From: Sphingobium herbicidovorans | GTDB lineage: Bacteria > Pseudomonadota > Alphaproteobacteria > Sphingomonadales > Sphingomonadaceae | DNA length: 64,000 nt | Assembly: GCF_002080435.1 (NCBI RefSeq) | Contig: NZ_CP020539.1 | Location: 682,001 to 746,000 of the forward strand | Direction of reading: 5' to 3' | In this document: positions 7,854 to 14,680 of the stretch, in pieces | Numbering within the stretch: position 1 is the first letter of the stretch | How the letters are laid out: each line of letters starts with the position of its first letter | Translations under genes and position numbers: made by a program | Notes under the pieces: generated by a model | Told to the model about the DNA's origin: nothing | The model's database searches: none | Seen by the model: the letters and a program-made list of their open reading frames with translations, nothing else

Positions 7854-9497
7854 TCAGGCCCTCCCCGCCGCCGTCGCGGCCTGTAGCGGGACGTCGCCTT
7901 CGAACGGCGCCTGGGCCGAGGCGGCGCGAATGGTCCTCCACATATTGTAGGCGCCGATCACAGCACCGATCAGGAACAGAAGGCCGCCGAGCGTACGCGC
8001 GATGTAATAGGGATACATGGCTCTGAGCGAATCCAGGAAGGAGTAGGCTAGCGTGCCTTCCTCCGTATAGGTCCGCCACATCAGGCCCTGGATGATGCCC
8101 GAGTTCCACATGGCAAAAATGTAGACAAGAGTGCCGGCAAGCGAGAGCCAGAAGTGCCACTCGACCAAGGCGGGCGAATACATCGCCTCGCGCTTCCACA
8201 AGGACGGCACCAGCGTGTAGAGCGAGCCGAAGGTGATGAGCGCCACCCAGCCGAGCGCGCCGGCGTGAACATGGCCAACCGTCCAGTCGGTGTAATGCGA
8301 AAGCGAATTGACGGGCCGGATGGCGAGGAACGAACCTTCAAAGGTCGAGATGCCATAAAACACCGCCGCGACCATCATGAAGCGGAGCGTCGCATCATCG
8401 CGCACGCGGTGCCAGGCGCCGTTCAATGTTAGCAAGGCGTTGCCAGCCGAAGCCCATGACGGCACGAGGAGCATCACCGAGAAGGTCATGCCCAGCGTCT
8501 GAACCCAGTGCGGTAGGGCGGTATAATGAAGGTGGTGGGAACCCGCCCACATGTAGAAGAAGGTAATGCCCCAAAAGCTCAGGATCGAGAGACGGTAGGA
8601 GAAGATCGGCCGCTGGGCCCGGATGGGCAGGTAGTAATAGAGCATGCCCAGGAAGCCCGCCGTCAGGAAGAAGGCGACGGCGTTATGACCATACCACCAC
8701 TGCACCATAGCATCCTGGACGCCCGACCAGATGGTGTAGCTCTTCGCATGGCCCAGCGAGACCGGAATCGCGAGATTGTTGATGATATGGAGTATCGCGA
8801 CGACGAGAATGAAGGCCATGAAGTACCAGTTGGCCACATAAATGTGTGGTTCCTTGCGGCGTGCGAGCGTCCGGATGTAGAGGATGAAGTAGGTCACCCA
8901 GACGATCACCAGCCAGATGTCGGCATACCATTCGGCCTCGGCATATTCCTTCGATTGGGTAACCCCGAGCAGATAACCGCTGGCCGCGAGGATGCAGAAC
9001 AGGTTGTAGCCCACCAGCACGAACCAGGCCGAAAGCTGATCGGGAAGACGCGCCCGCGAGGTCCGCTGCACGACATGCAGCGAGGTGGCGATGAGCGCGT
9101 TGCCGCCAAAGCCGAAGATCACGCCGCTGGTGTGCACCGGTCGCAAGCGGCCGAAGCTCGCCCAGGCACTGTCAAACGTCAGGTCAGGGAATGCCAGCAG
9201 CGCGGCGACCCAGACCCCCACGAACATCGCCACCACCGCCCAAGCCATGCTGGCGATGATGCCGGCCTTGATGGGCTCGTCATAGTAGCTTTGCAAACGG
9301 GATTTTGGCGGTTCCGGTCCCCAGATGCCGCGGATTACGATGATGGCGCAAATGGCGGCAATGGCCAGGATCAGCCAGCCGTGGATTTCCATTGTGTCCT
9401 GATTGCCTGCCGCTGCGAGAACGAGGCCGCACAGACCGACGGCAACGGAAATGGCGAGCGCGATCTGGCGTTCGGTCTCGGTCAAGGTCAGTATCAT
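7854..9497 (-). CDS. ccoN: cbb3 oxidase catalytic subunit CcoN
   Basis: About 547 residues with roughly a dozen membrane helices. Heme-copper oxidase features include the conserved His of LIATSLHVVQRTSR, the Cu(B) region WWYGHNAVAFFLTAGFLG, the pair in GSHHLHYTALPHW and the low-spin heme region HYTDWTVGHVHAGALGW. CcoN holds heme b and the b3-Cu(B) site and reduces O2 with high affinity. The start at 9497 (MILTLTETERQ) follows a GGGGGAAA purine stretch; an ATG at 9527 is an alternative. First gene of the ccoNOQP-ccoIS operon. Confidence 0.96.
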   Translation of the reverse strand: MILTLTETERQIALAISVAVGLCGLVLAAAGNQDTMEIHGWLILAIAAICAIIVIRGIWGPEPPKSRLQSYYDEPIKAGIIASMAWAVVAMFVGVWVAALLAFPDLTFDSAWASFGRLRPVHTSGVIFGFGGNALIATSLHVVQRTSRARLPDQLSAWFVLVGYNLFCILAASGYLLGVTQSKEYAEAEWYADIWLVIVWVTYFILYIRTLARRKEPHIYVANWYFMAFILVVAILHIINNLAIPVSLGHAKSYTIWSGVQDAMVQWWYGHNAVAFFLTAGFLGMLYYYLPIRAQRPIFSYRLSILSFWGITFFYMWAGSHHLHYTALPHWVQTLGMTFSVMLLVPSWASAGNALLTLNGAWHRVRDDATLRFMMVAAVFYGISTFEGSFLAIRPVNSLSHYTDWTVGHVHAGALGWVALITFGSLYTLVPSLWKREAMYSPALVEWHFWLSLAGTLVYIFAMWNSGIIQGLMWRTYTEEGTLAYSFLDSLRAMYPYYIARTLGGLLFLIGAVIGAYNMWRTIRAASAQAPFEGDVPLQAATAAGRA

Positions 9498-9842
9498 GGC
9501 CGATCTATTTCCCCCCTCATCGGTCATCGCCACGGGCTGACAGCGCAGCAGCAGGTTCGCTCCCGATGGGAACACAGCTCGCGCCGAACCAGCAACACGC
9601 GGGTCGGACGGAAGTTCCCAACTATTGCCCTGCCGTCTCCCGCGGTAAACACCAAAAAATCAGTGGTCAGCGTCGCTCGCCACGCATCGCGGCCGAATTT
9701 GAACCTGTGTTTGGCGACGGCGCAATGGACTTTTGCCGATCAAGCTCTTGGACCGTTAAGCCTGTGTCCAAGACTGGCTCGACCTCCGTCTCCGATCGGT
9801 CAGGACTGAGCGGCAGCCGCTCTTCAGCATACTGCGGTCGAA
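9498..9842. promoter_or_regulatory. 345-bp intergenic region upstream of the cco operon
   Basis: No gene seen. As ccoN is transcribed leftward, its promoter should lie here. I looked for an FNR/Anr box (TTGAT-N4-ATCAA), usual for cbb3 operons, and found none; the nearest is TTTTGCCGATCAA near 9733, with the wrong spacing. Control of this oxidase therefore remains open. Confidence 0.4.
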
Positions 9843-10631
9843 TCAGCGTATCGCCGCCAGGTATCGTCCGTCGTCGGCACGGAAGAGCACTGACCCATTG
9901 CTGTTGACGGACCATGAGGTCACATCCTGCAGAATGGCCAGGAACCTGGTTTCCTGGTTCCCGAGCGCCGGCACGCAAGCCCGGCGCGTCACGGCGAGCC
10001 GTCCGATCCGAAGCGACTGTTCCTCGATCGAATAGTCGCCGGTGAACCTGTTGCAGCCGGCCGATCCGCTCACTCGGCCGTCTTGCGAAAACTGCACCGT
10101 CACATTGGATTTGTCGATCAGACCGGTCTGATTGATGTCCTCCACCTTGAATTGCGGGCCGATCAAGCCTGAAGCCGCCGGGCGGTCACCAACGCGAACC
10201 ATATTGAGCGTCCCCAGATCCTGCTCGAACCGCGTGGGATCGACCGAATGAACCGTATCCGTGGTCCATATCGGGTTGCCCTCGGGATCGGTAATCGTCG
10301 CACGGACTGCGTAACGCATGTTGGTCTTCAAGTCCTGTTCCTTCACCCTAATCGAAAATGGCAAAGGAACCTGCTGCCCTGCTGTCTCGCGCGTTTCCTT
10401 GGCAATGATCACCGATCTCGCATCGGCGCGCGAAACGTCCAGCAGTCTCACGTTGAATTTCGCGCGGGCGGGCAGAGCGATGCGCTGTCGATAGGATGCG
10501 TTGCCGGTTACGACCTTGTCTCTCAGCTCCGCAATGGGGGCTTGGGGATCGACGTATCGCGCGCCTGTCGCGCAGCCGCCGAGCGCGAGCATGGTCATCG
10601 CCAGTACGGCTGTGAATGGCTTGTTGAACAT
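9843..10631 (-). CDS. YbaY-type lipoprotein with META domain
   Basis: 262 residues. A lipoprotein signal with lipobox LALGGC is followed by a YbaY-like beta domain (residues about 40-140; ALPARAKFNVRLLDVSRAD and LPFSIRV), the 'type III secretion pilotin-like' fold of unknown ligand. The C-terminal third is a META domain: FSQDGRVSGSAGCNRFTGDY with later VTRRACVPALGNQE. META domains occur in envelope and heat-shock-linked proteins such as HslJ. Probably an outer-membrane or periplasmic envelope stress lipoprotein. It stands alone between the cco and NO units. Confidence 0.82.
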   Translation of the reverse strand: MFNKPFTAVLAMTMLALGGCATGARYVDPQAPIAELRDKVVTGNASYRQRIALPARAKFNVRLLDVSRADARSVIIAKETRETAGQQVPLPFSIRVKEQDLKTNMRYAVRATITDPEGNPIWTTDTVHSVDPTRFEQDLGTLNMVRVGDRPAASGLIGPQFKVEDINQTGLIDKSNVTVQFSQDGRVSGSAGCNRFTGDYSIEEQSLRIGRLAVTRRACVPALGNQETRFLAILQDVTSWSVNSNGSVLFRADDGRYLAAIR

Positions 10632-10880
10632 GGCGTTTCACTTTGCTGTGCGATTGGAGCGGAAGAGAGCAGGTCAGGCGGAACCCATGGCATCGGCAAT
10701 AATGGGAGGGCTTCGAGCGGCAGTCCTGTGGGAATCGACTTCGCATAGGATGGTTCCGAACCACGAACGTCCGATGGCGGGCGGAAGATTGGGCTGGATT
10801 GGCGCGGGCGGCCCCGGCGGATATCTGATCCCCTCTTGGGAGACAGCCACTGAATTTTGGAACCACACGAAAAGCGCAGT

Positions 10881-11342
10881 CTAGAACCCGTGGCTTCCCG
10901 CCACTGCGCCGAGAACCGTGACAGCCGCGATACCCAGCAATATTCGGTGAAGTGTCTCCATTCGGGCAAAATCTGCGGCGGGCTTGACCGATGTCATCAT
11001 TCGGCGGTGGAGAAACAGCGGCTCGATCACGAAAAGCATCGCGGCGAACACGGCCCACAGCCCTACCATCGCATGCATCCACCAGAAGCGAAGATCGAAA
11101 AAGCGGTCCCACATCTGCGCGCGATAGATCATCCAGAAGCCGCTCAGTCCTGCCAATAGCACCCAGATGCGCGCCTGCGCCGCAAAGCGCCCCTCCAGTC
11201 GATGAAAGGCCGCCAGCCGCTCCGCCGGCGGATTGGCGGCGCGCACGGACGGCATCACCACAAGCGTCACGAACGCCACGCCGCCGATCCAGACAAGGAC
11301 CGCCAGGACATGAACGGCCCGGGCCAGGATGATGTCGTCCAT
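10881..11342 (-). CDS. 4-TM membrane protein, CopD-like, NO operon
   Basis: 153 residues with four hydrophobic helices. The first carries a histidine (ARAVHVLAVLVWIGGVAFV) and others include RFWWMHAMVGLW and RMETLHRILLGIAAV. This layout resembles short CopD-like/DUF heme or copper membrane proteins; the regularly placed helix histidines could bind heme, but this is not shown. It starts 12 bp after the stop of hmp and is probably the last gene of the globin-DUF1971-hmp operon, which suggests a role in NO or redox stress. Confidence 0.7.
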   Translation of the reverse strand: MDDIILARAVHVLAVLVWIGGVAFVTLVVMPSVRAANPPAERLAAFHRLEGRFAAQARIWVLLAGLSGFWMIYRAQMWDRFFDLRFWWMHAMVGLWAVFAAMLFVIEPLFLHRRMMTSVKPAADFARMETLHRILLGIAAVTVLGAVAGSHGF

Positions 11343-11354
11343 GCCTCCGCTCCC

Positions 11355-12566
11355 TCAGGCCGCGAGCAGTTCGTCGGCCGGGCCGAAGAACTCATAGTGG
11401 ATCCTGTCCGACGGCACACCCGCCAGCGACAGGGTCGAGACCGCATGACGCAGGAACGGACGCGGCCCGCAGATGTAATAGTCCGCTTGTGCGACCGGTG
11501 TGCTGGCGACCAACCATTCATCGGTAATTATGCCGGCCACATCGTAGTCGCTGCCCTCTGTTTCATCCTCGAGCGGGGTCTGGTGAAAATCGGTGATCGC
11601 GATCGATTGGCCATGGCTCGCCACAGCGCGGACATGGTCGCGCATCGCATGGGTGTCGCGGTCATGCGTGCCGTGGATGTAATGAACCGGCACTTCGGCG
11701 CCGTTCTGAACGAGGGCTTCGAGCATCGCCACCATCGGCGTCAGGCCCACGCCGCCCGACAGCAGTACGACCGGCCGTTCGACATGATCGGCGAGGAAGA
11801 ATTCGCCAGCAGGCGCGGCCACCTTCAGGATCGTCCCGGGTTTCGCCTCGTCGTGCAACCAGCCCGACGCGAGCCCTTGCGGCTCGCGCTTGACCGAAAT
11901 GCGATAGGTTTCGCCATTGGCGGCGGCCGAAATCGAGTAGTTGCGCTTGACCGGCGGATGTCCGGGAATTTCGAGCCAGAAGGTAAGATACTGGCCCGGC
12001 TTGTGGCGCATGACGGGGCCGCCGTCGACGGGGCGAAGGACAAAGGAATTGATGACGCTGCTTTCGCGCACAACGTCTTCGACGCGGAAATCGCGCCAGC
12101 CGTTCCAGCCGCCGGCCGCGTCCTTCTGTTCGGTGTAGACGCGCTGTTCCCGCGCGATCAGGATATTGGCGAGAAACCAGTAAGCTTCCCCCCAGGCCCC
12201 GAGGATTTCGTCGGTCGCCGCATCGCCCAGCACCGCCTTGATCGCACCGAGCAGTGCTTCGGCGACGTGCGGATAGTGCTCCGGCAGTATCTGGAGACCG
12301 ACATGCTTTTGCGCGATGCGCTCGACCGCGGGAGCCAGCGCGCCGAGATTGTCGATATTGCTGGCATAGGCGAGAATGGCGCCGGTGAGCGCGCGCGGCT
12401 GCGAACCGGCGTCACCATGATGCGACTGGTTGAAAAGATCGCGAATGTCCGGGTTCTGGAACATCCTGGAATACATTTCATGCACGATATCCAGACCATG
12501 CGCTTCGAGCGCGGGGACCGTCGCCTTGACGAGCGCGATGGTCTGATCGCTGAGGGGCTGCGACAT
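11355..12566 (-). CDS. hmp: flavohemoprotein, nitric oxide dioxygenase
   Basis: 403 residues, the normal length of Hmp, which converts NO plus O2 to nitrate using NAD(P)H. Residues 1-140 are the globin domain (MSQPLSDQTIALVKATVPAL, with the proximal-His region AQKHVGLQILPEHY). The FAD domain has RNYSIS as R-x-Y-S, and the NAD domain has LLSGGVGLTPM and the terminal YYICGPRPFL plus HYEFFGP. The start at 12566 follows a good AAGGAGAAG site. It belongs to the leftward NO operon whose promoter holds an NsrR-type palindrome; NsrR control of hmp is well known. Confidence 0.97.
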   Translation of the reverse strand: MSQPLSDQTIALVKATVPALEAHGLDIVHEMYSRMFQNPDIRDLFNQSHHGDAGSQPRALTGAILAYASNIDNLGALAPAVERIAQKHVGLQILPEHYPHVAEALLGAIKAVLGDAATDEILGAWGEAYWFLANILIAREQRVYTEQKDAAGGWNGWRDFRVEDVVRESSVINSFVLRPVDGGPVMRHKPGQYLTFWLEIPGHPPVKRNYSISAAANGETYRISVKREPQGLASGWLHDEAKPGTILKVAAPAGEFFLADHVERPVVLLSGGVGLTPMVAMLEALVQNGAEVPVHYIHGTHDRDTHAMRDHVRAVASHGQSIAITDFHQTPLEDETEGSDYDVAGIITDEWLVASTPVAQADYYICGPRPFLRHAVSTLSLAGVPSDRIHYEFFGPADELLAA

Positions 12567-12606
12567 AAACTTCTCCTTGTTGGAAGGGATTCGAGTTTCC
12601 CGGCGA

Positions 12607-12882
12607 TCAGGCGCCGGGCGGCTGATCATAGAAATCGACCCGCATTTTCATGGCGCCGATGGGCGTCACGAAGTGCGGCTGCTGCGGCAAGATCAATCCG
12701 GGCCGTTCGGGCGTCAGGACAACCTCCGACGGTGGATCGAGATAGGTCAGCCGAAGCTCACCCTCCAGAACGCGGATCAAACCCCAGACACCCGCCTTGG
12801 TATCATGGCGTGCCCGCAGGGCGGCCGGGAGCGTGTCCTGATCGAACACCGGCGTCGAACGATAGGGTAGAATGTCAGGCAT
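12607..12882 (-). CDS. DUF1971 protein
   Basis: 91 residues starting MPDILPYRSTPVFDQDTLP. This matches DUF1971, a small cupin-like beta fold (compare YeaR/TehB-like), with LPAALRARHDTKAGVWG near the start and LPQQPHFVTPIG, whose His could bind metal. DUF1971 genes are recurrent members of NO- and nitrite-responsive operons. The start overlaps the stop of the upstream globin gene by 8 bases and 40 bp separate it from hmp, so all are in one operon. Confidence 0.86.
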   Translation of the reverse strand: MPDILPYRSTPVFDQDTLPAALRARHDTKAGVWGLIRVLEGELRLTYLDPPSEVVLTPERPGLILPQQPHFVTPIGAMKMRVDFYDQPPGA

Positions 12883-13312
12883 GGGTGGGTACTCGCCGTT
12901 CGCAATGAATGGACCCGGCCTCGCCGTCAGCGACGCTTGGCCGATCGAGCCGAAAAAACATGGCAAGCTGCAGGCTCTCGGCAATCCGCTTCGCTTTCGC
13001 CTGCAGAGCCGCAGCTGCGTCGGGCGCCATCATCTCGTTTGTCGTACAGTCCCACAGCGCGAGCCAGCGGTCGAAAAGCGCTGGCGTTATCCTCGACCTG
13101 TGCTTCAGGTGCGCTGGCACGGGCTGGCCCTTGTATCGGCCACTGGCGAGCATGACGGATGACCAGAACGCCGCCAGCTTTTCGAGATGTTCCGGCCAGT
13201 CATCGATCGCGTCGTTGAAAATCGGCCCCAGGTCGGCATCTGCGCGAACGCGCGCGTAGAAGGCGTCGACAAGCTGCTTGAGCGCCTCATCCTTCAGTTC
13301 CAGCTCGGTCAT
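12875..13312 (-). CDS. group III truncated hemoglobin
   Basis: About 145 residues. The N-terminal helix LKQLVDAFYARVRADADLGPIFNDAI and the block WPEHLEKLAAFWSSVMLASGRYKGQPVPAHLKH identify a group III (TrHbP, CtrHb-like) truncated globin; the His of PAHLKH is the likely proximal ligand, and W-S-S-V-M is typical. It binds heme and probably NO or peroxynitrite-type ligands. First gene of the leftward NO operon. The start MTELELKDEA at 13312 is preferred; an ATG at 13330 lies upstream. The C-terminus continues about 20 residues past the fold into the overlap with DUF1971. Confidence 0.88.
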   Translation of the reverse strand: MTELELKDEALKQLVDAFYARVRADADLGPIFNDAIDDWPEHLEKLAAFWSSVMLASGRYKGQPVPAHLKHRSRITPALFDRWLALWDCTTNEMMAPDAAAALQAKAKRIAESLQLAMFFRLDRPSVADGEAGSIHCERRVPTHA

Positions 13313-13337
13313 TCGCCCGACTCCAATCATGTATCCC

Positions 13338-13385
13338 GAATGCATCTATACTTTTCCCTGAAAACATGCAAGATGAATACATCTT
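13338..13385. promoter_or_regulatory. NsrR-type operator in the divergent NO promoter region
   Basis: Between the divergently transcribed globin and nsrR genes lies AAGATGAATACATCTT (13370-13385), a near-perfect inverted repeat AAGATG-N4-CATCTT. A second partial copy, GAATGCATCTATAC, lies at 13338-13351. Both resemble the NsrR half-site AAGATGCAT known from enterobacteria. The position, 35 bp upstream of nsrR and 58 bp upstream of the globin start, fits repression of both directions and autoregulation. Confidence 0.7.
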
Positions 13386-13421
13386 AATGCGACGAGCTGA
13401 GGAAGAGAGTGGGAACGCCCC

Positions 13422-13880
13422 ATGAAACTGACCCTGTTCACCGACTATTCGATGCGCGTGCTGCTCTATCTGGGCGCGCGGCCTGACCGCCTGTGCTCGA
13501 TCGGTGAGGTCGCGCAGGCCTACGGAATCTCGCAGAATCACTTGATGAAGGTGGTGAACCAACTCGCACGCAGTGGTGATGTGGAGAGTGTGCGTGGACG
13601 GTCGGGCGGCATCCGCCTGGGGCGGCCGCCCGAAGAGATCAACATCGGCGCACTCATACGCCAGACCGAGGACGGCTTCGATCTCGTTGACTGCGGCGGA
13701 TGCGTGGTCGCGCCTGCATGTGGGCTGACGGGCGTGCTGAAGGAGGCGCTCGGCGCGTTCCTGGCGGTACTTGACCGCTATACGCTTGCCGACCTGCTGA
13801 CGAAGCGGCGAGATCTCGCGTCGCTCTTCGAGCGTAACGCGGCCGATCGGTTCGAAACCCCTGCGGCGCCAGATGGATGA
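13422..13880 (+). CDS. nsrR: Rrf2-family NO-sensing repressor NsrR
   Basis: 152 residues. The winged helix starts MKLTLFTDYSMRVLLYLGA and includes ISQNHLMKVVNQLARSG and VRGRSGGIRLGRPPEEINIG, matching NsrR almost word for word. Three cysteines in DCGGCVVAPACGL bind the [2Fe-2S]/[4Fe-4S] cluster that reacts with NO. It heads the rightward unit ending in norZ and faces the globin-hmp unit, so it probably represses both through the palindrome just upstream. Confidence 0.95.
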   Translation: MKLTLFTDYSMRVLLYLGARPDRLCSIGEVAQAYGISQNHLMKVVNQLARSGDVESVRGRSGGIRLGRPPEEINIGALIRQTEDGFDLVDCGGCVVAPACGLTGVLKEALGAFLAVLDRYTLADLLTKRRDLASLFERNAADRFETPAAPDG

Positions 13881-13922
13881 TTGACGTCTTGGCGCATCGA
13901 AGCCGAAAAGGAGGAACGTGAC

Positions 13923-14132
13923 ATGTTCTGTCCAGAATGTGGTGAACCGGTCGATCCCGCTCCCTTTGACGGTCGTCGCCGCGCGTCGCGGTCATGGATC
14001 GCCGCAGGACTCCAAATCGGCGCGCGATGGGTAAAGGTATTGCGCGCTGGACGCTCCAAGCCGGACCGCACGCGGCAGTCCGCTTGCCCGTCTTGCTCCA
14101 ATCATAAAACCACGAACACGGAAAGGAATTGA
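13923..14132 (+). CDS. small zinc-ribbon-like protein in the NO operon
   Basis: 69 residues starting MFCPECGEPVDP. Two Cys pairs, C-P-E-C at the start and C-P-S-C near residue 58, form a possible zinc ribbon around a basic middle (GRRRASRSWIAAGLQIG). A strong AAAGGAGG ribosome site 9 bases upstream decides the start at 13923. It lies 42 bp after nsrR and just before the cupin gene. The middle is not long enough for a known enzyme; the protein may bind nucleic acid or be a metal or redox accessory. No family name recalled. Confidence 0.65.
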   Translation: MFCPECGEPVDPAPFDGRRRASRSWIAAGLQIGARWVKVLRAGRSKPDRTRQSACPSCSNHKTTNTERN

Positions 14133-14137
14133 ACGAT

Positions 14138-14602
14138 ATGGCCCTTCACCACGCAGCGCCCGGAGAAGTCGTCGATCTCTTGCCCGAGAACGTGACGACA
14201 CATGAAGAACATTCCACAGCGATCGTGAAGGCGGACCATTTCGAAACCATCCGGCTGGTGATCCCGAGCGGCACCGAAATGCGCCAGCATCAGGTGCCGG
14301 GCAGCATCATGCTGCATTGCCTCGAGGGCCATGTGAAAGTCGAGCTCAGCGCAAGCTCGATCGAACTGCGGCGTAACCAGTGGGTCTATCTCGAAGGAGG
14401 CGCGCCGCACTCGGTCAAGGGCGCGGAAAACTCTGTGCTGCTTCTGACGATCCTCTTTCCGCCTGTAGAAGGATCACAGGCAAAAGCCGGCGCCGAGACC
14501 TTGGCGGTCGATGCCTATGACGATTGCGACTGTGTCGACCGGTGGGAAGCGGAAGGCGGTCCGGTCGTTCAATCGGATCAGCCTGCCCCCAGGAAGAATT
14601 GA
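14138..14602 (+). CDS. cupin-domain protein in the NO operon
   Basis: 154 residues. A single cupin beta-barrel is visible: IPSGTEMRQHQVPGSIMLHCLEGHVKVEL gives a first motif with His, and WVYLEGGAPHSVKGAENSVLLLTILF the second with PHSV. The C-terminus has an Asp/Cys patch, DAYDDCDCVDRW, which might bind metal. It starts 6 bp after the stop of the zinc-ribbon gene and precedes norZ by 78 bp. Cupins of this type sit near NO-reductase genes in several bacteria, but no activity is assigned. The TTG at 14129 is a possible alternative start. Confidence 0.8.
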   Translation: MALHHAAPGEVVDLLPENVTTHEEHSTAIVKADHFETIRLVIPSGTEMRQHQVPGSIMLHCLEGHVKVELSASSIELRRNQWVYLEGGAPHSVKGAENSVLLLTILFPPVEGSQAKAGAETLAVDAYDDCDCVDRWEAEGGPVVQSDQPAPRKN

Positions 14603-14680
14603 TCACGGGCGGCATGATGGCACGGCGCGCAGCGCGCTAGTCGCTTTGCTGTACCGCCTCGTAGCCCATAGGGGAGAACC

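Noticed and set aside
9730..9750. Possible FNR/Anr box before ccoN (TTTTGCCGATCAAG)
   Set aside because: Only one half-site is good and the spacer is 3 instead of 4 bases.
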